A stretch of 55,207 bases of DNA from assembly GCA_046728155.1 (NCBI GenBank), contig JBKPDY010000018.1, positions 1 through 55,207 of the forward strand. Reading direction: 5' to 3'. This document shows positions 1 to 7,920 of the stretch, one piece after another (within the stretch, counting starts at the first letter, position 1; each line of letters opens with the position of its first letter). This DNA is from CAWDLX01 sp046728155. Its GTDB lineage: Bacteria > Actinomycetota > Actinomycetes > Mycobacteriales > Micromonosporaceae. The notes below the pieces were generated by a model. That model was not told the origin of the DNA, searched no databases, and worked only from the letters and a program-made list of their open reading frames with translations. The position numbers were made by a program, and so were the translations under genes.

Positions 1-170
1 TCTTCAGCCTGAACGGCCTGGGCAAGACGGCGGTCAACGCGGCGTTCCAGATAAATCTGCCCGTCGTCATGGCCACCGTCCTCGTGGCGGCGGTATTTAT
101 CATCGTGGCGAATGTCGTCGTGGACGCGCTCTACGCGACGATCGACCCACGCGTTCGGCTCGGCGCCTAG
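1..170 (+). CDS. ABC transporter permease, DppB-like, 3' end only
   Basis: This is the tail of a membrane permease, cut by the window edge; the frame runs from base 3 to a TAG at 168-170. The 55 visible residues contain one hydrophobic membrane span followed by the ending DALYATIDPRVRLGA. That ending, a Val-Asp-x-Leu-Tyr then Asp-Pro-Arg-Val-Arg, is typical of the DppB/OppB class of BPD_transp_1 permeases for peptides or nickel. Two peptide-type ATPase genes follow at once on the same strand, so this is part of one import operon. Substrate cannot be judged from what is visible. Confidence 0.8.
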   Translation, partial: FSLNGLGKTAVNAAFQINLPVVMATVLVAAVFIIVANVVVDALYATIDPRVRLGA

Positions 171-198
171 CTGGTTGCGGCAAGAAAGGACGAACCAC

Positions 199-1284
199 GT
201 GTCTGCTCCAGCGGTGGCCACCGGCCGCCACAGCGCGATGACCGGGCCGTACCTACAGGTCAACGACCTGCGCGTCCAGTTCTCCACCGAGGACGGAATC
301 GTCCGGGCCGTCGACGGCGTGTCATTCAGCGTCGAGAAAGGGCGCACGCTCGGCATCGTCGGCGAGTCCGGCTCCGGCAAGAGCGTGACCAGCATGGCGA
401 TCCTCGGGCTGCACAACCCCAAGCGGACAATGGTGTCGGGTGAGATCCGGTTGGGTGACCACAATCTCGTCGGCATGAACGACGAGGACGTACGCAAGCT
501 GCGGGGCCAGGACATGGCGATGATCTTCCAGGACCCGCTCTCCGCGCTGCACCCCTTCTATACGATCGGCCGCCAGATCGTTGAGGCGTACCGGGTGCAC
601 CACCGGGGCGCGGACCGGGGCACTGCCCGCAAAAGAGCCATCGACATGCTCGACCGGGTCGGCATCCCGCAGGCGAGCCGCCGCATCGACCAGTACCCGC
701 ACGAGTTCTCCGGCGGCATGCGGCAGCGCGCGATGATCGCGATGTCGCTGGTCAACGACCCGCAGCTGCTGATCGCGGACGAACCAACCACGGCGCTCGA
801 CGTGACCGTCCAGGCGCAGATCCTGGACCTGCTCGAGGATCTCCAGCGCGAGTTCAACTCCGCGGTCATCATCATCACACATGACCTCGGCGTGATCAGC
901 GCCGTCGCCGACGACGTGCTGGTGATGTACGCGGGGCGGGTCGCCGAGTACGGCAGCCGGGAGCAGGTGCTGCGCAGCCCGCATCACCCCTACACCTGGG
1001 GACTGCTGGCCAGTGTCCCGTCCCTGCACGGCAACGCTGACGAGGATCTCCTCCCCATCAAGGGCAACCCACCCAGCCTCATCAACGTCCCGCCAGGCTG
1101 TCCCTTCCATCCACGCTGCCGGTACGCGATGCTCAACGGAGGACCGTGTGACATCGAGGTGCCCGAGTTGCTGCCATTGCTGACGGTGGACCAACCCGGT
1201 CATGTCGTGGCCTGCCATCTCCCGGAGCGGCAGCGTACGGCGATCTACGAGCAGGACATCGCATCGGTGGGAGTGGCACTGTGA
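199..1284 (+). CDS. Peptide ABC transporter ATPase, DppD/OppD-like
   Basis: This 361-residue cytoplasmic ATPase energises an oligopeptide importer. Visible motifs are Walker A (GESGSGKS), the signature FSGGMRQR, Walker B (LLIADEPT) and the switch histidine (ITHDLG). The C-terminal oligopeptide-transporter extension carries the Cys-rich PPGCPFHPRC segment. The GTG at 199 is chosen because a purine-rich AAAGGACG site lies just upstream; an ATG at 112 would overlap the permease. The stop overlaps the next start by four bases (GTGA), so translation is probably coupled. The family is clear, but the transported peptide is not determinable. Confidence 0.93.
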   Translation: MSAPAVATGRHSAMTGPYLQVNDLRVQFSTEDGIVRAVDGVSFSVEKGRTLGIVGESGSGKSVTSMAILGLHNPKRTMVSGEIRLGDHNLVGMNDEDVRKLRGQDMAMIFQDPLSALHPFYTIGRQIVEAYRVHHRGADRGTARKRAIDMLDRVGIPQASRRIDQYPHEFSGGMRQRAMIAMSLVNDPQLLIADEPTTALDVTVQAQILDLLEDLQREFNSAVIIITHDLGVISAVADDVLVMYAGRVAEYGSREQVLRSPHHPYTWGLLASVPSLHGNADEDLLPIKGNPPSLINVPPGCPFHPRCRYAMLNGGPCDIEVPELLPLLTVDQPGHVVACHLPERQRTAIYEQDIASVGVAL

Positions 1285-2324
1285 CCGAGTTGGTGACGCC
1301 GCAGGTGGTCGGCGCGCAGGCGCCAGCCCCCAGGCAGGCAGGTCAGGAACCCCTGCTGCAGGTCGAGGGTCTCGTCAAACACTTCCCGGTCCGCGGCGGT
1401 GCATTCGGCACCCGCCAGTACGTCCGCGCGGTGGACGGCATCGACATGATGCTCGGTGCTGGGCGGACCCTGGGCCTGGTCGGTGAGTCCGGCTGTGGCA
1501 AGACGACGACCGGCCGGATGCTGGTCAAGCTGGTCGACGCGACCGCTGGGAAGATCGTGTTCGAGGGTCGCGACATCACCAAGCTGAGCCGCCGCCAGAT
1601 GCAGCCGCTGCGGCGTGACATCCAGATCATCTTCCAGGACCCATACTCATCTCTCAACCCGCGGCATACGGTCGGTGACATCGTGGCCATGCCGATGGAC
1701 GTCGGCGGAATCAAGCCGCCGGGCGGCACCAAGAAGCGGGTGCAGGAGCTGCTGGAGCTCGTCGGCCTCAACCCGGAGCACTACAACCGTTACCCGCACG
1801 AGTTCTCCGGCGGCCAGCGCCAGCGCATCGGCATCGCCCGCGCTCTCGCCCTCAAGCCCAAGCTCATCGTGGCCGACGAGCCCGTCTCGGCGCTCGACGT
1901 GTCGATCCAGGCGCAGGTCATCAACCTGCTCCGGGAACTGCAGCGCGAGTTCAACCTCGCCTTCGTCTTCATCGCGCACGACCTCGCTGTCGTCCGCCAC
2001 TTCTGCGAGCGGATCTCGGTTATGTACCTCGGCAAGATCGTCGAGACGGGCACCCGGGTCCAGATCTACGAGAAGCCTGCCCACCCCTACACCCGGGCGC
2101 TGCTCTCCGCCGTCCCCGATGTGACAAAACTCGGCAAGTCGACCACGCGAATCCGGCTCGAGGGCGATGTCCCGAGCCCGATCAACCCGCCGTCGGGCTG
2201 CCGCTTCCGCACCCGGTGCTGGAAGGCGCAGGAGATCTGCGCGCAGGAGGAGCCACCGCTGACCATCAAGCCCAACGGATCGCTGGCCGCCTGCCACTTT
2301 CCCGAGGAAGCCCCGCTGGTGTGA
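1281..2324 (+). CDS. Peptide ABC transporter ATPase, DppF/OppF-like
   Basis: This 347-residue protein is the second ATPase of the importer. It shows Walker A (GESGCGKT), FSGGQRQRIGIARAL, Walker B (LIVADEPVSALD) and the HDLAVV switch. A C-terminal oligo_HPY-type tail contains PPSGCRFRTRCWKA. An N-terminal insert (residues 20-55) precedes the core, as is usual for DppF relatives that begin with a KHFPV motif. It starts with GTG inside the stop of the preceding ATPase. It is the last gene of the operon; a palindrome follows at 2356-2371. Confidence 0.93.
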   Translation: MTELVTPQVVGAQAPAPRQAGQEPLLQVEGLVKHFPVRGGAFGTRQYVRAVDGIDMMLGAGRTLGLVGESGCGKTTTGRMLVKLVDATAGKIVFEGRDITKLSRRQMQPLRRDIQIIFQDPYSSLNPRHTVGDIVAMPMDVGGIKPPGGTKKRVQELLELVGLNPEHYNRYPHEFSGGQRQRIGIARALALKPKLIVADEPVSALDVSIQAQVINLLRELQREFNLAFVFIAHDLAVVRHFCERISVMYLGKIVETGTRVQIYEKPAHPYTRALLSAVPDVTKLGKSTTRIRLEGDVPSPINPPSGCRFRTRCWKAQEICAQEEPPLTIKPNGSLAACHFPEEAPLV

Positions 2325-2355
2325 TCACTGCGCCTGGGTGGCTGGGTCAATCGGA

Positions 2356-2371
2356 GTCCGCTATAGCGGAC
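2356..2371. terminator. Palindrome between convergent genes, probable bidirectional terminator
   Basis: GTCCGCTATAGCGGAC is a perfect 16-base palindrome. It is flanked by a further inverted pair, GGAGTCC at 2353-2359 and GGACTCC at 2375-2381. It lies in the 72-base gap between the converging ABC operon and the S9 peptidase gene, where a terminator for both is expected. There is no T-run, as is common in high-GC actinomycetes. Confidence 0.55.
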
Positions 2372-2396
2372 GTAGGACTCCCCAGCCGCTGATACC

Positions 2397-4505
2397 TCAC
2401 GCGAGGTTGGCGCGCAGGAAGTCGAGCTCCAAACGCAGGAGGCGTTGGGCGAGTCCGCCGGCCGCCATATGGGTGGCACCGGTCAGCGGGATCATCGCGT
2501 GCGGGCGTCCGGACGCCAGCAAAGCGGCCGACAGGCGGAGCGTGTGGGCGGCGACCACGTTGTCGTCGACCATGCCGTGGATGAGCAGCAGCGGTCGCCC
2601 CTCATCCGTGCCGGCCACCGCCTCAGCCGCCGATTCGAGCAGTGATGAGTGCGCATAGGCATCGCGAGCGTCCTCGGGGAGGCCGAGGTACCGCTCCGTG
2701 TACGCGGTGTCGTACAGCGCCCAGTCGGTCACGGGAGCTCCGGCGATCCCGCACCGGTACACGTCCGGGCGCCGAAGGACGGCGAGCCCGGCGAGCCAAC
2801 CACCGAATGACCAGCCTCGGATGGCGACCCGCTGCAGGTCCAGGTCGGTGTGCTTGTCGGCGAGCGCGGCGAGCGCGTCGACCTGATCGGTGAGGATCAC
2901 GTCGGCTAGCCGGCGGTGGATCGCCTTTTCGAAGGACGGCCCCACCCCGGGGGTACCCCGGTTGTCGATGACCACCACGGCAAACCCGGCATCGGCCCAC
3001 CACTGCCGCTCCTGCCAGCGCGACCGGGCGGCCACGACCTCCTGGTGTCCGGGGCCACCGTAGATGTCGACCAGGATGGGCAATCGATGCCCGGCCACGT
3101 GTGCCCGCGGGTAGAGTACAGCCGCCGGGAGGCGCCGGTCGGTTACCCGTTCGAGGGCCGGTCTCGGTGCAAACGGCGGGGTGGCGGCGAGCGACCCGAT
3201 CGGCCCGACGACCGATTCTCCCGAGTGGACAGTCCATTGTGTACCACCGTGGTCGAGCGAGGCCGACCCGATCACCGTCGTGTCGCCGCCGGCGTACCCC
3301 ACGTGCCAGCCCGGCTCCGCGGTGAGTCGATGGACCTCGGCCGTCGGAGTGGACCGGGTGCTCACCCGGTAGACATGTTGTTCGCTCGGTTCACCCTCGG
3401 TGGCCTCGACGAGAAGGTCGGAGCCGACGGTCCCGCAGACGCGCCGGACATAGAGTCCCGTCGGCGTGATCAGGCTGCCGTCGGCGAAGAGGCACCGGGC
3501 GTCATACCCGTCGTGGGCGAGCTCACCGCCGACCAGCACGCGACCGTCCTCGAGGTACGACGGCGTCCCGTCGATCGGCTCGACCCATCGCGGGTCGGCG
3601 AGTTCCGCGTGAACCTGCGTCTCGCCCGTCCGCGGCTCGATCGCGAGCACCAGGCCGTGCTGCTGTAGTCGCCGGAGCACCGTCACCAACGGGCCGCCGA
3701 CATCGGTCCACGAAACCGATACCAGATACGGATAGGTCTCCCGGTCCCAGTGCACGTCGACCCAGCCGCCGTCGAGGTCGAGCAGGTGCAAGGACACCTC
3801 AGCGTTGGGCGTACCGGCGGCGGGGTAGGCGACGGCTCGCGGCGGCGAACCGGGATCGGACGGATCGTGCAGGTACCACCGCTGTACCCGGCTCTCGTCC
3901 ACCCTTGCAGCGAGGATCGCGGTCCCGTCCGGTGACCACCAGTAGCCCCGGAACCGGCCGAACTCCTCGGCCGCGATGAACTCGGCCAGGCCCCAGGAGA
4001 CGTCATCGTTACCCGCCTCGGCGGCCAGCTCGGCGTCCTTGCCCGTCGTCAGGTCGATCACGCGCAACGCGCCGCCCGTCACGTACGCCACCCGGCGGCC
4101 CGTCGGGTCGGGACGGGGATCCACCGGCGGTCCGAACGGCTCGTACCACGTCGGCGGAGCCGTCGTGTCGAGCGGCGCCACCACGAGCCGCCCGCCCGCG
4201 GCGCTGACCGCGACCCTCGCCAGTGGGTCGGTCGCGTACGAGCCGATCCCGGCGGCGGTGAGGCGCTGGCGCTCGCGCAATGCCCGTTCCGCCGCCGAGA
4301 GATCGTCGGACGGCTTGCCCGGGTCAACGACGAGCCGCTCGGTTCCGGTGGCGACGTCGAAGACCCACAGCCGGTCGACCGTGTCGTCCGGGCCACCCGA
4401 GCGCAGGAACACGACCCGCTGCCCGTCGGCGCCGACGGTCACGGCCCGGGGGGCGCCGGCGGTGAAATTCTTGGTACGTGCGGCCAGCTCCGGATATTCC
4501 ACCAC
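2397..4505 (-). CDS. S9 family prolyl oligopeptidase / dipeptidyl peptidase IV-like
   Basis: This protein of about 702 residues is a serine peptidase that cleaves short peptides, usually after proline or alanine. The N-terminal two thirds resemble a DPP IV beta-propeller, with repeated WSPDG-like strands. The C-terminal alpha/beta hydrolase has the nucleophile in GWSFGG (Ser about 566), an Asp in HGMVDDN (about 647) and His in GATH (about 679). Starts are GTG at 4505 or 4502, giving the family-like VEYPELAARTKNF; longer reading frames would run into the divergent mshB. No signal peptide is visible, so it is probably cytoplasmic. It could process peptides taken up by the neighbouring importer, though that link is only positional. 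Confidence 0.9.
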   Translation of the reverse strand: MVEYPELAARTKNFTAGAPRAVTVGADGQRVVFLRSGGPDDTVDRLWVFDVATGTERLVVDPGKPSDDLSAAERALRERQRLTAAGIGSYATDPLARVAVSAAGGRLVVAPLDTTAPPTWYEPFGPPVDPRPDPTGRRVAYVTGGALRVIDLTTGKDAELAAEAGNDDVSWGLAEFIAAEEFGRFRGYWWSPDGTAILAARVDESRVQRWYLHDPSDPGSPPRAVAYPAAGTPNAEVSLHLLDLDGGWVDVHWDRETYPYLVSVSWTDVGGPLVTVLRRLQQHGLVLAIEPRTGETQVHAELADPRWVEPIDGTPSYLEDGRVLVGGELAHDGYDARCLFADGSLITPTGLYVRRVCGTVGSDLLVEATEGEPSEQHVYRVSTRSTPTAEVHRLTAEPGWHVGYAGGDTTVIGSASLDHGGTQWTVHSGESVVGPIGSLAATPPFAPRPALERVTDRRLPAAVLYPRAHVAGHRLPILVDIYGGPGHQEVVAARSRWQERQWWADAGFAVVVIDNRGTPGVGPSFEKAIHRRLADVILTDQVDALAALADKHTDLDLQRVAIRGWSFGGWLAGLAVLRRPDVYRCGIAGAPVTDWALYDTAYTERYLGLPEDARDAYAHSSLLESAAEAVAGTDEGRPLLLIHGMVDDNVVAAHTLRLSAALLASGRPHAMIPLTGATHMAAGGLAQRLLRLELDFLRANLA

Positions 4506-4542
4506 GCGATCGTCGCACGGCCCGCCGCGTAGAGTTGGGCGG

Positions 4543-5415
4543 GTGACGACCCCCGCCCGCCGGCTTTTGTTCGTCCACGCACACCCTGACGACGAGACTG
4601 TCTCCACCGGCGCGACGATGGCCCGCTACGCCGACGAGGGCGCCCAGGTCACGCTGGTGACCTGCACGCTCGGCGAGGAGGGGGAGATCCACGTACCGTC
4701 CCTGGCCGGACTCGCCGCCAGCGAGGCAGACCAGCTCGGCGGCTACCGCCTGGTCGAGCTGGAGCGGGCGTGCGCGGCTCTGGGAGTGACCGACTACCGC
4801 TTCCTCGGCGGTGCTGGTCGGTACCGGGACTCCGGGATGATGGGCCTACCGACGAACGACCACCCGAGGGCCTTCTGGCGGGCGGACCTGGATACGGCGG
4901 CAGGAGAGCTGCTGGAGGTGATCCGCGAGGTGCGGCCACACGTACTCGTGACGTACAACGAGAACGGCGGATACGGTCACCCCGACCATATCCAGACCCA
5001 CCGGGTAGCCATGCGCGCCGTCGAGCTGGCCGCCGCCGGTGACATCGCGCCGCAACGGGTCTACTGGTCGGCGGTCCCTCGCAGCATAATCGCGGCCGGC
5101 ATGAAGGAGTTCGCCAACAGCACCGAGAACCCGTTCGCCGGCATCGAGCGGGTGGAAGACATGCCGTTCGTCGTGGCCGACGAACTCGTCGCGGCCAGGA
5201 TCGACGCCGGTGCGTACGCCGACGCGAAGATGTCGGCGGTGAAGGCGCACGCCACCCAGATCCCCGAGTCGTCGTGGCTCTCCGCCGTGGCGAGCACATT
5301 CGGCATCAAGTACCTGGGCATCGAGTATTACCAGTTGGCTTCGGGCGAGCCCGGTCCGGACGGTGTCGTGGCCGATCTCTTCGCCGGGTTATCCGTCCCC
5401 GTGCACCAGCCGTGA
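4543..5415 (+). CDS. mshB: N-acetyl-1-D-myo-inositol-2-amino-2-deoxy-alpha-D-glucopyranoside deacetylase (mycothiol biosynthesis)
   Basis: MshB removes the acetyl group from GlcNAc-inositol, the second committed step in making mycothiol, the main actinobacterial thiol. The 290-residue protein is a LmbE/PIG-L type zinc deacetylase with AHPDDE near the N-terminus and HPDH later (YGHPDHIQTH). The segment GGAGRYRDSGMMG followed by NDHPRAFW is characteristic of MshB rather than of the related amidase Mca. GTG at 4543 is chosen because the first residues then run directly into the conserved RLLFVHAHPDDE core. It is divergent from the S9 peptidase across a 37-base gap and overlaps the next gene by four bases. 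Confidence 0.93.
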   Translation: MTTPARRLLFVHAHPDDETVSTGATMARYADEGAQVTLVTCTLGEEGEIHVPSLAGLAASEADQLGGYRLVELERACAALGVTDYRFLGGAGRYRDSGMMGLPTNDHPRAFWRADLDTAAGELLEVIREVRPHVLVTYNENGGYGHPDHIQTHRVAMRAVELAAAGDIAPQRVYWSAVPRSIIAAGMKEFANSTENPFAGIERVEDMPFVVADELVAARIDAGAYADAKMSAVKAHATQIPESSWLSAVASTFGIKYLGIEYYQLASGEPGPDGVVADLFAGLSVPVHQP

Positions 5416-5918
5416 GCCGTTCCCGCGGCAGGCGTGCTCGCCGCACGGCCCCTCGGCAGGCGCGCCGATCGGTCGGGCCTTCTCGGGCCGACCGTATGGC
5501 GGATGCCCCAGCCGCTCCGGACGAGCCGGCCGATCCCGTGGCGTCGCGGCTTGACCTGGGGCTGAAGGTAGCCGGGACAATCGTGGCCGTGCTCCTCGCA
5601 ACCCTCGTGGGGATCTACGGCACCTTCCTCACCCCGTTCCGCATCGGAACGGCCCTGGTACCAGTCTCGCTGTTGATCGCTGGGGGCGGGATCGTGGCAG
5701 CGGTCTGGATCGCCTACCAGACCACTGGGAACAGGTTTCTCGCTCTGCTGCCGTGTCTGGCGTGGTTGATCATCGCGTTCATCTCGGCGCTCCCGACCCG
5801 GGACGGCGATCTGGTTCTGCTCGGAAACAACTGGGTGGCGTACGTGCACCTTCTCGTCGGATTGATCACGGCGGCTGCGTGCGCGTACCGGCTGAACCAG
5901 CCGTCGGGAGGCGTGTGA
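5412..5918 (+). CDS. Small integral membrane protein, DUF6113-like
   Basis: A 168-residue protein with an Arg-rich N-terminus and about four membrane helices (roughly residues 47-70, 78-100, 108-127 and 137-157). The GTG at 5412 overlaps the mshB stop by four bases, suggesting coupled translation. An ATG at 5496 giving a 140-residue protein is the alternative. Position directly after mshB and the four-helix pattern suggest the DUF6113-type protein often found there. The function is unknown. Confidence 0.7.
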   Translation: MSRSRGRRARRTAPRQARRSVGPSRADRMADAPAAPDEPADPVASRLDLGLKVAGTIVAVLLATLVGIYGTFLTPFRIGTALVPVSLLIAGGGIVAAVWIAYQTTGNRFLALLPCLAWLIIAFISALPTRDGDLVLLGNNWVAYVHLLVGLITAAACAYRLNQPSGGV

Positions 5919-5991
5919 TCTTGTTAGCCCCGGTGACGACCGCGGACCTCGTGCTCTAGCATCGCGAGCACCCGATGTGCGGAGGTGACAT

Positions 5992-6456
5992 GTGAAGCAG
6001 CGCTGGCTGCCGGTGGGTCTGCTCGCGTTGGCAATCTTCGTGATCAATGCGGTGGCGCGTTTCGTCTCGTGGAAGCTCAAGGTGGACAATCCGGACGCAC
6101 AGTCGCGTCTGGGCGCGATCGGCGTGATCGTCGTCGGACTGGTACTCGTCGGGGCGTCGACCTGGTGGAGTGTCCGATTCCCGTTCGGCCGGGTCGTCGC
6201 GGATCTCGGGTTGGCCGTGATCGTTGGCACGCTCCTCGCCTTGGTGATCGGGCCGTTCGCCGGCGGGAGCCGGCCGCTCGCTGAAGGGCTCGAGTCGTTC
6301 GTCGGCGAGATGCTGCTGTTCTTCGGTGTCGGCGCCGTCGCGGGTCTCCTGGGCTTCGTGCTGGTCACGGCCATCGGCAAGGATTGGCGCAGCCGGAGCC
6401 TGAAACGGTATGAGCAGCGGTACCACCGCAAGCCGCACAAGCCCGTTCGCGGCTGA
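5992..6456 (+). CDS. Four-helix membrane protein of unknown function
   Basis: A 154-residue protein with four predicted membrane spans (about 7-25, 43-60, 70-90 and 105-125). Its C-terminus is strongly basic, ending in RYHRKPHKPVRG. The GTG start has a clear ribosome site (GGAGGTGA, 5981-5988). It is separated from the upstream membrane gene by 73 bases and ends before a strong hairpin. I do not recognise the family. The basic tail should face the cytoplasm by the positive-inside rule. Confidence 0.75.
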   Translation: MKQRWLPVGLLALAIFVINAVARFVSWKLKVDNPDAQSRLGAIGVIVVGLVLVGASTWWSVRFPFGRVVADLGLAVIVGTLLALVIGPFAGGSRPLAEGLESFVGEMLLFFGVGAVAGLLGFVLVTAIGKDWRSRSLKRYEQRYHRKPHKPVRG

Positions 6457-6461
6457 GGGGG

Positions 6462-6502
6462 TACGTCGTGTCGTGGCCCGTCCGGCGGCCACACACGACG
6501 TA
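6462..6502. terminator. Long hairpin between convergent genes, bidirectional terminator
   Basis: Arms TACGTCGTGT (6462-6471) and ACACGACGTA (6493-6502) pair perfectly. They continue inward to GTGGCC (6473-6478) and GGCCAC (6487-6492), with an 8-base loop. The whole hairpin fills the gap between the converging genes ending at 6456 and 6505. Confidence 0.75.
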
Positions 6503-6504
6503 AG

Positions 6505-7434
6505 TCAGAACGCGGCGAACATCACCGACCGGTGATGGGTGGTGAAGCCGAGCCGGCGGTAGAGGGCGACCGCGGCGGCGTTGTGTTCCTCCACGTGCAG
6601 CACCGCACGAGTAGCGTCGAGGTCGGCCGCCCATTGCGCCATTGCCGCGGTCACCGCCCGGGCAAGGCCGCGTCGGCGGGCCTCGGGTACCACGTCGACG
6701 AGTGAGACGTACAGCCATTCGCCGACCACCGCGCCACGAGCGGTGGCGAGCAGCGCGGCGCCGTCACGGACCTCGGCGAATGTCACCGGTCCAGCGCCGG
6801 CGAGGACCCGGTGCGCGGCCGCGGGCAGTCCGCCCTTCGACCGGGTCACCCGATTGAGGAATTCGGGCGACGGCTCGTCGAACAGGATCACATCACCGCT
6901 GCCGGCGATAGCTGACAGCGGCGCAGTCTGGACGAGCACCTGGGGCCGGGCGGACCAACCCCGGCTGTGCAAAGCGTCGGCCACGTCGCGACGTACGGGC
7001 AGCGGCGTGGCGATCCGCGGGGTGAGCTCCCGTCGCGTGTACCAGTCCACAACGGCGGCGATCGCGTCATCGGTCGGGACACCCGGATCACCGAGCGGCA
7101 GGGCGGAGTTGGCCCGCGAGCTCCAACCGTCCGCGGCACGGAGGATCCAGCCACCCAGGTTCTCCCGGGTCGGCGCGGGCCAGGCGCGATCGGTGATCCT
7201 TTCCAGTTCGAGCATTTCCGAATATCGCACCGGCCTCGGCGGGACCCGTTTCGCCGCGGTGACATCGCCCAGCGGGATCGACCGCTCGGTGCCGTCCTCC
7301 GTCCGTACCAGCAGGTGCTGATCGTCGACGGCGACCAGTTCGCCCAGTACGTCGGTGAGCAGCCGCCGACCTGCGGCCACCCGATGCCGGACCACCACCC
7401 GGTGGCCTATGTCACGTCGATCAAGCACCCGCAA
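6505..7434 (-). CDS. GNAT family N-acetyltransferase, cg3035/Rv0428c type
   Basis: A 309-residue protein with two parts. Residues 1-65 form a small beta-rich SH3-like segment (GHRVVVRHRV, then DQHLLVRTEDG). Residues 70-309 hold an acetyltransferase with the acetyl-CoA binding loop PEARRRGLARAV and the terminal ALYRRLGF motif. This fusion is the actinobacterial cg3035/Rv0428c subfamily, whose substrates are not established. It is divergent from fdxA, with about 107 bases between the starts. Confidence 0.87.
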   Translation of the reverse strand: MRVLDRRDIGHRVVVRHRVAAGRRLLTDVLGELVAVDDQHLLVRTEDGTERSIPLGDVTAAKRVPPRPVRYSEMLELERITDRAWPAPTRENLGGWILRAADGWSSRANSALPLGDPGVPTDDAIAAVVDWYTRRELTPRIATPLPVRRDVADALHSRGWSARPQVLVQTAPLSAIAGSGDVILFDEPSPEFLNRVTRSKGGLPAAAHRVLAGAGPVTFAEVRDGAALLATARGAVVGEWLYVSLVDVVPEARRRGLARAVTAAMAQWAADLDATRAVLHVEEHNAAAVALYRRLGFTTHHRSVMFAAF

Positions 7435-7541
7435 CCGCCCGATCTGCGCACGCCCTCGTGTCCGCGGCGCCTTGGGGGATATTAGGCTTGGTCAGGCTGC
7501 GGGAGATCGTGGCCGAGCGGTTCATTGGGAGAGGACCACCG

Positions 7542-7871
7542 GTGACATACATCATCGCCGAGCCGTGCGTCGATCTGCTCGACAAGGCGTGCATCGAGGA
7601 GTGCCCCGTCGACTGCATCTACGAGGGGAACCGGATGCTGTACATCCACCCCGATGAGTGCGTCGACTGTGGCGCCTGTGAGCCGGTGTGCCCGGTCGAG
7701 GCGATTTTCTACGAGGACGACGTACCTGAGCAGTGGCGCGACTACACCAACGCCAACTACGAGTTCTTCGAGGACCTCGGCTCACCCGGCGGCGCGTCCA
7801 AGGTGGGCAAGATAAACAAGGACGCCTCGTTCGTGGCTGCCCAGCCACCACGGGAAACCGAACATTCGTAA
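7542..7871 (+). CDS. fdxA: Seven-iron ferredoxin
   Basis: A 109-residue electron carrier with one [3Fe-4S] and one [4Fe-4S] cluster. Cysteines occur as C9, C17, C21 and C25 (in ACIEECPVDC) and again in CVDCGACEPVCP, the standard 7Fe arrangement. The GTG start follows a GGGAGAGGA site, and the protein then begins TYIIAEPCVD as in other actinobacterial FdxA proteins. It lies directly upstream of the dapC aminotransferase, a gene pair also known from mycobacteria (fdxC-Rv1178). The redox partner is not evident from the neighbours. Confidence 0.96.
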   Translation: MTYIIAEPCVDLLDKACIEECPVDCIYEGNRMLYIHPDECVDCGACEPVCPVEAIFYEDDVPEQWRDYTNANYEFFEDLGSPGGASKVGKINKDASFVAAQPPRETEHS

Positions 7872-7920
7872 CCCGGACGCGACGAGTACATCCGCCCGGC
7901 GGGCCCGACGCTCGTCCGGG

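Noticed and set aside
322..1218. Long minus-strand frame opposite the first ABC ATPase
   Set aside because: It is the antisense shadow of a clear ATPase gene; its translation has no domain and is rich in Arg, His and Asp, as expected from high-GC antisense.
5328..6494. Minus-strand frame opposite the two small membrane protein genes
   Set aside because: The plus-strand frames have membrane helices and, for the second, a strong ribosome site; the antisense has none.
7400..7541. Possible riboswitch or leader before fdxA
   Set aside because: No conserved riboswitch motifs were seen; the space fits a normal divergent promoter.
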